Below, piece after piece: positions 52,959 to 61,027 of a stretch of 64,000 nt of DNA (the stretch's first letter is position 1; every line of letters starts with the position of its first letter). This DNA comes from JBBDYH01 sp040901795 (GTDB lineage: Bacteria > Planctomycetota > Planctomycetia > Pirellulales > JALHPA01): positions 26,031 through 90,030 of the forward strand of contig JBBDYH010000114.1 in NCBI GenBank assembly GCA_040901795.1. Direction: 5' to 3'. Below the pieces are notes generated by a model. That model made no database searches. It saw only the letters and a program-made list of their open reading frames with translations, and was not told the origin of the DNA. Position numbers and translations under genes: made by a program.

Positions 52959-54632
52959 CTACACGCGCATCCTCACCCGCGATTTGAACGTCCAGGTGCG
53001 TTCGGGCTCAGCGCAGAGCTGTTGTACCGCTGTAGCGTCGAGGAAGACGGCGGAGTTCCGTGCGGGCTTGTCCGCGGAGGCCGTCGTTTGCAATGACGCG
53101 GGGGCTGTCGCGGTTGCTGTGGGCGGACTCTGCAAAAACTTTAGCAGGAAAATGTCCCTGGAATTGTTGACCGAAGTCTGCGTTTCGCCATTTGGGAAAT
53201 CTGCCATCCCGGCAAATGAGCCGTCCATCCACAGATTGCCGGCCGCGTCGACCGTTAGACTAGACGCGAACTCGTCGCCCGATGTCCCGCCCATCCTCCA
53301 GCTCTTGAGAAATTGGCCGCTGGCGCCATTGACCTGGGAGACAAAGAGGTCGCTGTTTCCGGACGACACAAGAAGGTCCGCGCCGAATTGGGCGGACGCG
53401 GTTCCGTCATATTGGTCGCGGAAGTTTCCCGCAACGAAGAGATTGCCCGACGCATCTGCGGTGATGGCACGTGGGTAGATTTCAGTTCTCCCACTGCCGA
53501 CGCCGGCGGCGCTAACGGCCCAATTCACTTTTCCGTCGGACTGCAAACTCGCCAAGAACAAATCAGGGCCCGGTTGGGAATTGGTAAGGCGTATATTCCC
53601 AAACGTGGCGGTGTCTTCAAAAAAGCCCGCAACAACGACGTTTCCGTCGACCATTGCCGCACAGTGGCCTGTGCCACCGCCGTCGAGCGATTTTGCCCAG
53701 AGGAAATTTCCCGCCTGGTCTGCCTTGGCGACGAAGCCCTTTGAATTGAGATTGTTTGCTTTCAAAGTGGTCGATCCAATGACGGCCTGACCGGTGTAGC
53801 CTCCGGTAAGATAAAGCGAACCGCTCCCTGCGTCGAAAACAATGTCGTTGAACCACTCGCTTCCCTTGCCGCCGGTCTTCGTCGTCCAAACGAACTGGCC
53901 CGTCTCGGCATCCAGTCGCGACAGAAAACCGTCCAAGGAATCCCTTCCATTGCTGATCGCGGTGAGCTGCTGATGCCCGAACTGCCGCGTACCATCGAAC
54001 TGTCCAGCTACGTAGATCGAGCCGCTGTCATTTAGCGCGAACCCATCAGCAAACGCGCCGCCAAACCACGTTGCCCACTCCAACTTGCCTGAGGCGTCGA
54101 ACCGCAACACAACATGGTCCGTCGTGGAATCGGCTGTGAACGTAAATGTGCCGAGGTCTCCGAACGTTGGATCTCCTCCAAACGTGACCGTGCCGCTAAA
54201 GTCACATACAACATAAATCTTCCCACTGGCGTCGAGCTTAACTCCGCCCTGAGAGAGGGAGTCTGCGCGGGGTCCACCAAACCGTCGAGCCCAAGCCAGT
54301 GTTCCATCGGCCTGATAATTCGCCACGAAGATGTCGCGATCACCATCGCTGACAAGGTTGGTCACGCCGGGTCCTGGATCGAAGTCGACGACGTCTCCAA
54401 ATCCACCGGTGAGGTAGTAATTGCCCGCTGAGTCGACAGCTACGCCGCGGGCAGCTTCATGAGCTGGGCCGCCGATGGCAACGACGGAGTCTGGAACAAC
54501 AACGGCGAGAAGGCGGCGCCCTTCCAAATGCTCGAAGGCCAGTGGGCGGGCGTGGCGCAAGCGATTGAGACAGGATTTACGGTCTACAGTGCGGCGACGT
54601 GAGCTGTGAGTTTTTGAGGCGAGTCCGAACAT
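52959..54632 (-). CDS. LEPR-type, SBBP-like beta-propeller surface protein
   Basis: The 557-residue protein starts with a basic leader and RPLAFEHLEGRRLLA, the LEPR/LExRxLL N-terminal motif used by planctomycetes for secreted giant proteins. It then has SBBP-like beta-propeller repeats, seen as DSAGNYYLTGGFGD, DASGKIYVVCDFSG, NDSGSIYVAGQFDG and DASGNLFVAGNFRD. Most family members are much longer and end in dockerin or cadherin domains. Here the last 60 residues are Ala/Thr-rich and end QQLCAEPERTW...RVRMRV, with no recognised anchor, so truncation is possible. Confidence 0.78.
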   Translation of the reverse strand: MFGLASKTHSSRRRTVDRKSCLNRLRHARPLAFEHLEGRRLLAVVVPDSVVAIGGPAHEAARGVAVDSAGNYYLTGGFGDVVDFDPGPGVTNLVSDGDRDIFVANYQADGTLAWARRFGGPRADSLSQGGVKLDASGKIYVVCDFSGTVTFGGDPTFGDLGTFTFTADSTTDHVVLRFDASGKLEWATWFGGAFADGFALNDSGSIYVAGQFDGTRQFGHQQLTAISNGRDSLDGFLSRLDAETGQFVWTTKTGGKGSEWFNDIVFDAGSGSLYLTGGYTGQAVIGSTTLKANNLNSKGFVAKADQAGNFLWAKSLDGGGTGHCAAMVDGNVVVAGFFEDTATFGNIRLTNSQPGPDLFLASLQSDGKVNWAVSAAGVGSGRTEIYPRAITADASGNLFVAGNFRDQYDGTASAQFGADLLVSSGNSDLFVSQVNGASGQFLKSWRMGGTSGDEFASSLTVDAAGNLWMDGSFAGMADFPNGETQTSVNNSRDIFLLKFLQSPPTATATAPASLQTTASADKPARNSAVFLDATAVQQLCAEPERTWTFKSRVRMRV

Positions 54633-54744
54633 GAAGGTTCTCCTTTAGTCAAGGGTCGAAAAAGGATGATGCGAGCGCGCACGGGGAGCGCCAGCCCCAT
54701 CGCTAAGGAAAAAGGAAGACGTTTGGTCAAAAGCAACGAGTCAC

Positions 54745-54828
54745 GGCCCGTTGGGCCTTAACGGCGTTTGATTCGCCGGTCAACCCAGGCGTTCCGCCTG
54801 GGCTGTCGGGTCTCGGGCCTTCAGCCCG
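54745..54828. repeat. GGCCC/CCCAGGCG triple hairpin
   Basis: Three short hairpins in a row: GGCCC-GTT-GGGCC (54745-54757), CCCAGGCG-TTC-CGCCTGGG (54784-54802) and CGGGC-CTTCA-GCCCG (54814-54828). They lie just beyond the stop of the PEP-CTERM/dockerin-like gene and may terminate it. Confidence 0.7.
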
Positions 54829-54896
54829 ATTGGTGTGTACGGCACAAATTTGGAACGGCTGCCACTGCACATAGGGACCTGCTAGCACACGGATTG

Positions 54897-56804
54897 TTAA
54901 CACGCCACTCGCGACCCCGTTTTGCGGAGCCTGGCAATGCCGAGCGGTACGAGGGCGGCCAGAGCAATTACGATCATTAACGAAGTTCGCGGCTCGGGGA
55001 CGGCAGCGACATGATTGGCGGCTTGGGCCAGCGCGACAAGCGGCGGGGCGCTGGGATCATAGAACACGCCCAGCAACGTCACGTCGTCGTCATCGACGAA
55101 GCCGTTGTAGTCGAAGTCGCCGAGAGCCCAATTGGGCTGTGTAACACCAGGCGCGTACGTTGCATTGACGATCGTCACATCGTCGTCGTTAACGATGCCA
55201 TCCAGGTTGGCGTCGCCGGTTCGCGTGTAGGCGATCAGGAGCGATGTGCTGTCGGCCGGCTGGCCGCGAAACATCGTGTACGGACCAAGCGGCAAGGCGC
55301 TGTTCTCGGCATAACCGATGGAGCTCGAATCCGGATCACGTCTGTTTGCGGCAGCCGCGGCGCTGCTTGTGATGCCATTGCCGTTCCAAGTCTTGCCATG
55401 TCCCGATCCGCCGCGGCCGGAAATAATCTGCTGACGGACGGTGGCTGACGGGCTTGCCTCGGTGTAGTCGATAATGACGGCGTTGTTGCTGAGATCGAGT
55501 TTTGGGGTTAGTACCTCCCCGCTGCTGAGCGTGTGGCTGAGTGGCGAGATTGTCAACACACCGAGAACCGATGTCCCCGCCGACGTTCCGTTGGGAGCGA
55601 TAGCCAGCGTGCCGCCATTTAGATTCAGTTGCGCGGCGCGGATATTGTTCGTAGTGAATGTGCCAAAGCCCGTCTTCGTTACGATCTTCCCCGTCGAGTT
55701 AACTTCGCCACTGATCACGAGGTTGCTTGTGCGCGGTATTACGTTGATGATTGTGTCATCGAGGAGCGTCAGAGGCGCACTGATCGTATGGCTGCCGGTG
55801 CCCGTGGCGATTTTAATTTCCGCGGGCAGCCTTGAGGGTCCGTCCAGCGTGATTCCTCCGGGGCCTGCGATCGTGTAGGGCTTCGGCTTCGTCTGATCCT
55901 CCTCAAAGATATTCACGATATTGAAAGTGATGCGGCCTACGGTAACCGGGACATCAATTGTCACGGTGCGCGGCGCTGTGATGACCTCGCTGAACGTTGC
56001 GTCGGTACCAGGCCCATTGGGAACACTGCCGATCCAATTGCCAGCATGTGACCAGTTCGCGTCGGCATTGACGTTCCATGTTCCCCACTGACCTGGTACC
56101 GGCAGCACTCGGAGCGTGAACGGAATATCCTCTGGCTCGAGTCCCTGCAGATTGGTAGGCGGGTAAAGGGCTCTTGCCGAAGCAGGCAAATCCGGTATGT
56201 CGAGCGGCAGCTTAAACACAGCGCTGCCGTAAAACTCGCTCCGCGCGAAGTGCGCGCTGGTTGAACTTCCCTGAAAGATCAGAGTATCGCCTTGATGGTC
56301 GATGAGTTTAAGGCGCGGAGTCTTCTCAAACGGGGACGGGAGGACTGCTGCCAAAGGAGAATAATAGTCTTCTACCGCCGGGCTGACAGACCGTGGATCG
56401 TCGAACACAAGTCCCGGAGCGATTGTGCCGGCGCGAACGAAGTTGTTTCCCGTACCGAAGCCCAGTTGGACCATGAACTGACGATCGAGCGTAGCCCGTG
56501 AGTCCTGGCGAGAATGGGAGTCGGCATTTATCTGGACGGCGTACTCCGTCACACCGCCCGAAGGACGCGTGGCGATCAAACGCTCGGTATTCGCAAGAGT
56601 CTGGGTGTGGTCGCGTAACCGATTGACACTAAGAAAGTTTGAGTTGTCGGAAAAAGTTCCGTCGTAATCATCATTGTTTAGGTGCCCGGTGATGGCATCG
56701 GCGACCCAGGGCAAAACGGTACCCCCGACGAGCGGATCAGGAAGTCGCCCCGCTTCGGCTGGTCCGGCGACCAGGAGTGCCAGGATGAGTGGGATTTTTT
56801 TCAT
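54897..56804 (-). CDS. PEP-CTERM protein with dockerin-like calcium loops
   Basis: The 635-residue protein has a short Sec signal (IPLILALLVAGPAEAGR) and a beta-helix-like region with VTIDVPVTVGRITFN and AQLNLNGGTLAIAPNG. Two dockerin-type, EF-hand-like loops follow, GDANLDGIVNDDDVTIV and GDFDYNGFVDDDDVTLL (about 530-580), then the PEP-CTERM sorting signal VPEPRTSLMIVIALAALVPLGIARLRK. It would be exported and processed by exosortase. Its ATG overlaps the kinase stop (ATGA at 56801-56804), so it is translated from the same message as the kinase. Confidence 0.83.
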   Translation of the reverse strand: MKKIPLILALLVAGPAEAGRLPDPLVGGTVLPWVADAITGHLNNDDYDGTFSDNSNFLSVNRLRDHTQTLANTERLIATRPSGGVTEYAVQINADSHSRQDSRATLDRQFMVQLGFGTGNNFVRAGTIAPGLVFDDPRSVSPAVEDYYSPLAAVLPSPFEKTPRLKLIDHQGDTLIFQGSSTSAHFARSEFYGSAVFKLPLDIPDLPASARALYPPTNLQGLEPEDIPFTLRVLPVPGQWGTWNVNADANWSHAGNWIGSVPNGPGTDATFSEVITAPRTVTIDVPVTVGRITFNIVNIFEEDQTKPKPYTIAGPGGITLDGPSRLPAEIKIATGTGSHTISAPLTLLDDTIINVIPRTSNLVISGEVNSTGKIVTKTGFGTFTTNNIRAAQLNLNGGTLAIAPNGTSAGTSVLGVLTISPLSHTLSSGEVLTPKLDLSNNAVIIDYTEASPSATVRQQIISGRGGSGHGKTWNGNGITSSAAAAANRRDPDSSSIGYAENSALPLGPYTMFRGQPADSTSLLIAYTRTGDANLDGIVNDDDVTIVNATYAPGVTQPNWALGDFDYNGFVDDDDVTLLGVFYDPSAPPLVALAQAANHVAAVPEPRTSLMIVIALAALVPLGIARLRKTGSRVAC

Positions 56805-59800
56805 GGTTTGTTCGCCTCCGTGGTTGACTCCTCAGTCTTGCTCTGGCTACGCAACAACGCTTGCGCCTCTTCCCGCAGCTCCACAACCTCGATATGAGGG
56901 TTGTCGCCCATCATTTTGGTCGCGTAATCGAGCCAAACCCGCGCCTCCTCCTGATTGCCCAGCCGGTGATGGGCCATGGCGATGTGTAAGCAATCGTCGA
57001 CGCGGCCGCCGACGCGGATCTTGCCGCCAGCCTCAGAGTCCCACCCCGCGGGTTGTGAACTGAGCAGCGTACGCTGGATCAATTCCGTCTTCCATGCGGG
57101 CGTGGGCATGTTCTTATACAGATCGACCTTCTCGGCGGGCAGTTGGCCGGCGCCATCGCGGATATGCGCACTGATGGTCTTGCGTGCTTGCGGCGTGAGG
57201 TCGGGATGCTCAACGGCTTGCGGGAAGTAGACGGCCACGGCGCGCCAAACGGTGTCGGCCGCCATGCGCAACGCGTCTTCCTCTTGCGGACGCGCGGCCG
57301 CCACGAAATCGGCCGCGGCCGACCAGGCTTTCCCGTACAGCAACATGTAACGAAGATCGTGGCCTGACTCAGCGCACAGAAAAAATGCGGTCTGCACCAG
57401 TTCGCCGAGGTGCAGTTCGGCCTCGTACGGCCGGCCGACCGTCTGAAGCAAGATCGCAAGCCGCAACTGCGTCTCGGCAAAGCTGCAAAAAGGAACCGCC
57501 TCATTGCCTTCCTCCGCGCCTCGCTTTCCAAGGAAACTCTCGACCCAGAAAAGGAACGGCCGCTGCTTGGCGCGCAGGTTTTGCTGCTTGAGGCGGAGCG
57601 TCTCGCGGAGATGGACGATTGCGGCTTCGGGTTGCCCAAGGGCGATTTTCACGGACGCAAGCTGGTCGTGCACTTCGGCCTCAACCTGGATCAGCTCGCG
57701 CGCATCGTATAACGGGCCCCACTGCGCGCGGTTAATTGCGGCCAGCATCTGCTTCGCCTCTTTCTCCGCCTCCGTCAGGCGGCCAAGCCGGCGCATGACG
57801 TCGATCGACAGAAGTCCGGCTCTCAACCCGGCCCATTGCCAGTCCAGCGCGAGGTCTCCGCGCAGATTTCCAACGCCTTGGATTTTTTCGAGCGCTGTAA
57901 GCTCCTCAAATGCAGTACGCGCAAGCGTCTCGGCTTCTTCGAGACGGCCCCCTCGAATCGCCAATTCCGCGCCCAGCATTCGAAACAGCGCCAGCTCGAA
58001 TCGATGCTCAGGCCGGGCATCGGCATGATTGACGAGCGACTGTACGTAACCGTAACCGGCTGCGTACGACTTCTCCGCATTGTCCCACTCTGCAAGGGCA
58101 AGCTGCACTTGGGAGAGCTTGCGATGGGACATGGCCAGAGCCGCAAGCGTTTCCTCGCGCGCCGTGGCGTCGTCTTTATCCACGTTCAGAAGGGCAATCG
58201 ACTTCTGGAGCGCTCCGGCCGCTTCCCGTTTTTCGCCCAGGAAGTGTTTGATCTCGCCCACTCGCGCAAGTGCAATGGCGGCACTGCGCCGCGATGCGGC
58301 GTCGGTTGCCGGCAGATCGGCAAGCCGCTCATAGGCCGCTAACGCGCGCCGCATGAGGTCTATTTGAATGCCTGACGGCGCCGTTTCCTTGGCCAGCCAA
58401 ACGCTGGCCACGCGGGTATACATATCGTCCACGGCGGTGCGCGCAAGCGCCTGCCCGGTCTCGGCTCGTTCCTGCGCGGCCACGGCGAGCTGGCGCTGAC
58501 GTTTGGCTTCGTCCAATGCGGTTATCGTCTGATCGCGCTCGATGGCCAAACGCGCCGCGGCAACTGTGGCCAGCACTGCGGCCACGGCGAGAAGAACCGC
58601 GCATCCGGCGACGAGCTCGCGATGGCGGCGCGACCAGCGCGTGAACCTTTGCCATGGCATAGCGCGGCGGGCGCGGATCGGTTCGCTTGTGAGGAAGCGC
58701 TTGAGATCGGCGGCCAACTCCCGGGCGGAAGCATACCGCTCAACAGGTTCTTTCGCGATGGCTTTGAGAATGATGGTTTCCAAGTCCGAGGGAATCGACG
58801 TATTCAACCTCCGCGGCGGCGCCGGTTCCTCGCTGACAATCTGGCGGATGAGCGTTTGGCGGTCGCTCGCTGGGAATGCGGCGCGGAGAGTAAGGAGTTC
58901 GTAGAGTGTGATGCCCAGCGAATAGATGTCGGTGCGGTGGTCCAGGATGGCGGATTTGCCTTCGGCTTGCTCGGGGCTCATATAGCGGAGCGTGCCTACG
59001 AGGTCGCCTGTCATCGTCAGTGAGCCGCCCGAGTCGATGTGCGCCAGGCCGAAATCGGTGATCCATAGTTTGGAGTGCGGAGCGCGGAGTTCGGAGTTGC
59101 CCTCACCCTGCCCTCTCCCGAGGGGAGAGGGAGGTGCTGTATCTCGCAGAGCGAGATGGCTGCGGTCGAGAGGGCTACCCTCGAGGATCAGGTTCGAGGG
59201 CTTGATGTCGCGATGGACGACGCCCATCTGATGGGCGTGATCGAGTGCTTCGGCGGCCTGGATGCCGAGCTCGGCGATGGTGCGGAAGAAGTCGCGCGGC
59301 TTTGTTTCGCGGAGGGTGGAGAGGGCGGCGGCAAGGGTTTCTTTGGAATGCTGCGACTTGTCGCAGCTTTGGATTTCATTCGCGTCATTTGGTAACCGCA
59401 CGCTATTTGAAAAAGAAAGCGATGACGAGTCATCGCACTCCAAAGTCGGCGTACCGCCGACTGCTAAACCCGCCGTGCCGGCGTCGGCTAAACGGAGAGC
59501 GTCGATGACCGCCGCAAGCGTCTGCCCCTCGACGTAGCGCATGGCGTAGAAGTGCACGCCCCGCTCGCAGCCGACTCCGTAGACCTCGACGATGTTGGGG
59601 TGATCCAAATGCGCCGCGGCCAGCGCCTCGTTTTTAAATCGCTGCAGGTGCCGCGGGTCGAGCACAGCCGCAAAGGGGAGGATCTTGAGCGCCACGCGGC
59701 GCGCCAGGGAAATCTGTTCGGCCTCGTAGACCACGCCCATGCCGCCGCGGCCGATTTCGCGGATGATCCGGAAGTCTCCCAACGGCTGGCCAACGAGCGA

Positions 59801-60112
59801 CTCGGCCAGAGCGAGCCGGTCCAGCCCGTCGGCCGAGGCTTCGATTTCCGGCACCGCCGCCTGCACGAACTCGAGTCCGCCCAGACACTGACGAAGGAGC
59901 GGCGCAATCTCGGCGCGCTCGGCGACGAAGGCCTCGACCTCGGGCGGCGACCCTGCTTCGCACAGGCGAAGGTATTCCTCGACAGCGGCGATCACGCGCG
60001 GGTCGTCGTTAGCAGTGGTCAGTGGTCGGTGGTCAGTGGTCAGAGCCAGCGTGTCCCCACGCCGGGATTCAACCCCCATCCCGCATTCCCCATTCCGCAT
60101 TTGTGCCGTCAT
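56801..60112 (-). CDS. Receptor-like serine/threonine kinase with TPR-type C-terminus
   Basis: The 1103-residue protein has a PASTA-less Pkn-type kinase: G-loop GRGGMG (121-126), Lys143, HRDIKPSN (300-307), DFG (353-355), one membrane helix (about 502-524) and a long helical, TPR-like C-terminus. Residues about 216-258 and 312-347 are insertions relative to canonical kinases and are encoded by palindromic repeat DNA; the second splits the catalytic loop from DFG. The first 35 residues translate a similar tract. Start ATG overlaps the sigma-factor stop (ATGA) and the stop overlaps the next gene. Confidence 0.9.
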   Translation of the reverse strand: MTAQMRNGECGMGVESRRGDTLALTTDHRPLTTANDDPRVIAAVEEYLRLCEAGSPPEVEAFVAERAEIAPLLRQCLGGLEFVQAAVPEIEASADGLDRLALAESLVGQPLGDFRIIREIGRGGMGVVYEAEQISLARRVALKILPFAAVLDPRHLQRFKNEALAAAHLDHPNIVEVYGVGCERGVHFYAMRYVEGQTLAAVIDALRLADAGTAGLAVGGTPTLECDDSSSLSFSNSVRLPNDANEIQSCDKSQHSKETLAAALSTLRETKPRDFFRTIAELGIQAAEALDHAHQMGVVHRDIKPSNLILEGSPLDRSHLALRDTAPPSPLGRGQGEGNSELRAPHSKLWITDFGLAHIDSGGSLTMTGDLVGTLRYMSPEQAEGKSAILDHRTDIYSLGITLYELLTLRAAFPASDRQTLIRQIVSEEPAPPRRLNTSIPSDLETIILKAIAKEPVERYASARELAADLKRFLTSEPIRARRAMPWQRFTRWSRRHRELVAGCAVLLAVAAVLATVAAARLAIERDQTITALDEAKRQRQLAVAAQERAETGQALARTAVDDMYTRVASVWLAKETAPSGIQIDLMRRALAAYERLADLPATDAASRRSAAIALARVGEIKHFLGEKREAAGALQKSIALLNVDKDDATAREETLAALAMSHRKLSQVQLALAEWDNAEKSYAAGYGYVQSLVNHADARPEHRFELALFRMLGAELAIRGGRLEEAETLARTAFEELTALEKIQGVGNLRGDLALDWQWAGLRAGLLSIDVMRRLGRLTEAEKEAKQMLAAINRAQWGPLYDARELIQVEAEVHDQLASVKIALGQPEAAIVHLRETLRLKQQNLRAKQRPFLFWVESFLGKRGAEEGNEAVPFCSFAETQLRLAILLQTVGRPYEAELHLGELVQTAFFLCAESGHDLRYMLLYGKAWSAAADFVAAARPQEEDALRMAADTVWRAVAVYFPQAVEHPDLTPQARKTISAHIRDGAGQLPAEKVDLYKNMPTPAWKTELIQRTLLSSQPAGWDSEAGGKIRVGGRVDDCLHIAMAHHRLGNQEEARVWLDYATKMMGDNPHIEVVELREEAQALLRSQSKTEESTTEANKP
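59072..59179. repeat. Repeat-derived insert in the kinase gene, between HRD and DFG
   Basis: It contains GTGCGGAGCGCGGAGTTCGG tandem-like units (about 59073-59098), then CCCTCTCCC-GAG-GGGAGAGGG (59111-59131), the core of a widespread REP-like bacterial repeat. The stretch is translated in frame as residues about 312-347, giving PPSPLGRGQGEG in the kinase. Confidence 0.7.
59341..59467. repeat. Palindromic repeats in the kinase gene, N-lobe/hinge insert
   Basis: Two perfect hairpins: GCGATGAC-GA-GTCATCGC (59419-59436) and AGTCGGCG-TAC-CGCCGACT (59444-59462). They are read through in frame and encode residues about 217-233 (VGGTPTLECDDSSSLSF). Confidence 0.75.
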
Positions 60113-60723
60113 GATTCCCCCTCCCAGGTGGTTCGCAATTGCGCAAGTCCCCGGATCCAGAGCTTCTTGACGCTATCCACCGAGCGACCCATTCGCAGGG
60201 CGATCTCGGGAAACGTCAGCCCTTCCAGGTGGCGAAGCACGACGGCCTCGCGGTAGGCGGCCGGCAGATTGGCCAAGGCATTGGCCAACTGCACGCCGCG
60301 CTCTCGGCGGGCTGCGGCGGCGCTCGGCGTCGAGGGGTCGATCAGCCGGGTGTCGAACGTGCGCGAAGCGTTGTCGAGGTCTTGCTCGAAGTCGCGCTCT
60401 AAGTCGAGCCGGCGGCGGCCCGTACCGTGATACTGCCGAGCAAGATCCACCAGGCACGAAGCGAGAATCCTCCGCAGCCAGGCAAGCACCTCGGGCTCGG
60501 TCTGGCCGCGAAACCGACCAAACGCACGATGTGCCCGCAAGAGGGCATCCTGCACCACGTCGGAGGCGTCGAGCTTGCGCTGCAAACGGCGGTCGATCTG
60601 TACGCGGGCCAACAGCTTCAGATAGTTGCGGTAGAGTACCAGCAGGTCGCCCAAGGCTTGCTCGTCCCCCTGCCGCGCGAGGTGCAAGAGCTGGTCCGGG
60701 TTGGGGCGGGCGAGGGCATGCAT
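60109..60723 (-). CDS. ECF-type RNA polymerase sigma factor
   Basis: The 204-residue protein has sigma-70 region 2 (LRAHRAFGRFRGQTEPEVLAWLRRILASCLVDLAR, about 65-100) and region 4 with a helix-turn-helix (LPAAYREAVVLRHLEGLTFPEIALRMGRSVDSVKKL, about 150-185). No region 3 separates them, as in ECF factors. The stop overlaps the kinase ATG by ATGA, and such sigma-kinase pairs are typical of planctomycetes, where the kinase is thought to control the sigma factor. No anti-sigma factor gene is adjacent. Confidence 0.92.
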   Translation of the reverse strand: MHALARPNPDQLLHLARQGDEQALGDLLVLYRNYLKLLARVQIDRRLQRKLDASDVVQDALLRAHRAFGRFRGQTEPEVLAWLRRILASCLVDLARQYHGTGRRRLDLERDFEQDLDNASRTFDTRLIDPSTPSAAAARRERGVQLANALANLPAAYREAVVLRHLEGLTFPEIALRMGRSVDSVKKLWIRGLAQLRTTWEGES

Positions 60724-60901
60724 GGGAGGCGTCAGGCTTCAGGCGTCAGGGACAGGGGAGGATGCTTAGCCCGCGACGCTCGGTCGGCGGCGTAAGTCTC
60801 TACCAGATAAGACGGAATTCGGCTGCCGAGCGGGCCGCGCAACGTGACATGGTTATAGTTTTTTCCAGTCAGGAAGGCGAGAAACCCGTAGCGGGGGGGG
60901 G

Positions 60902-60911
60902 NNNNNNNNNN
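60902..60911. other. Assembly gap (ten Ns) in a G/C homopolymer
   Basis: Preceding bases are a run of ten Gs and following ones a run of seven Cs. The gap shows two contigs joined here; the true length is unknown and any reading frame across it is unreliable. Confidence 0.95.
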
Positions 60912-60932
60912 ACCCCCCCGCCAGCGCGCAAA

Positions 60933-60967
60933 ATAAAACCCACGCGTGCCAGACGCGTGGGTTTTGG
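60933..60967 (-). terminator. Intrinsic terminator of the Tat-exported oxidoreductase gene
   Basis: AAAACCCACGCGT (60935-60947) pairs with ACGCGTGGGTTTT (60953-60965). On the minus strand the stem is followed by TTTTATTTT. It lies about 60 bp beyond the stop of the Gfo/Idh/MocA gene. Confidence 0.85.
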
Positions 60968-60989
60968 AATAACGATGGTGGTCAGCCTT

Positions 60990-61018
60990 ATCGGGGGACT
61001 GACGTCGCTCCGCTCGCC
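60990..61018 (+). repeat. GGGGGACTGACGTCGC repeat, copy 3
   Basis: TATCGGGGGACTGACGTCGC then TCCGCTCGCC. It is related to 21562-21593 and 40052-40109. It lies between the oxidoreductase stop and its terminator. Confidence 0.6.
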
Positions 61019-61027
61019 ATACGACCG

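Larger units (their letters stand above)
60724..61027. other. Intergenic region with scaffold gap
   Basis: No gene. It holds a run of Gs ending in ten unresolved bases (60902-60911) and a run of Cs, then a terminator (60935-60965) and a repeat copy (60990-61018). The promoter of the sigma-kinase unit should lie in 60724-60900 but I could not place one. Confidence 0.5.
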
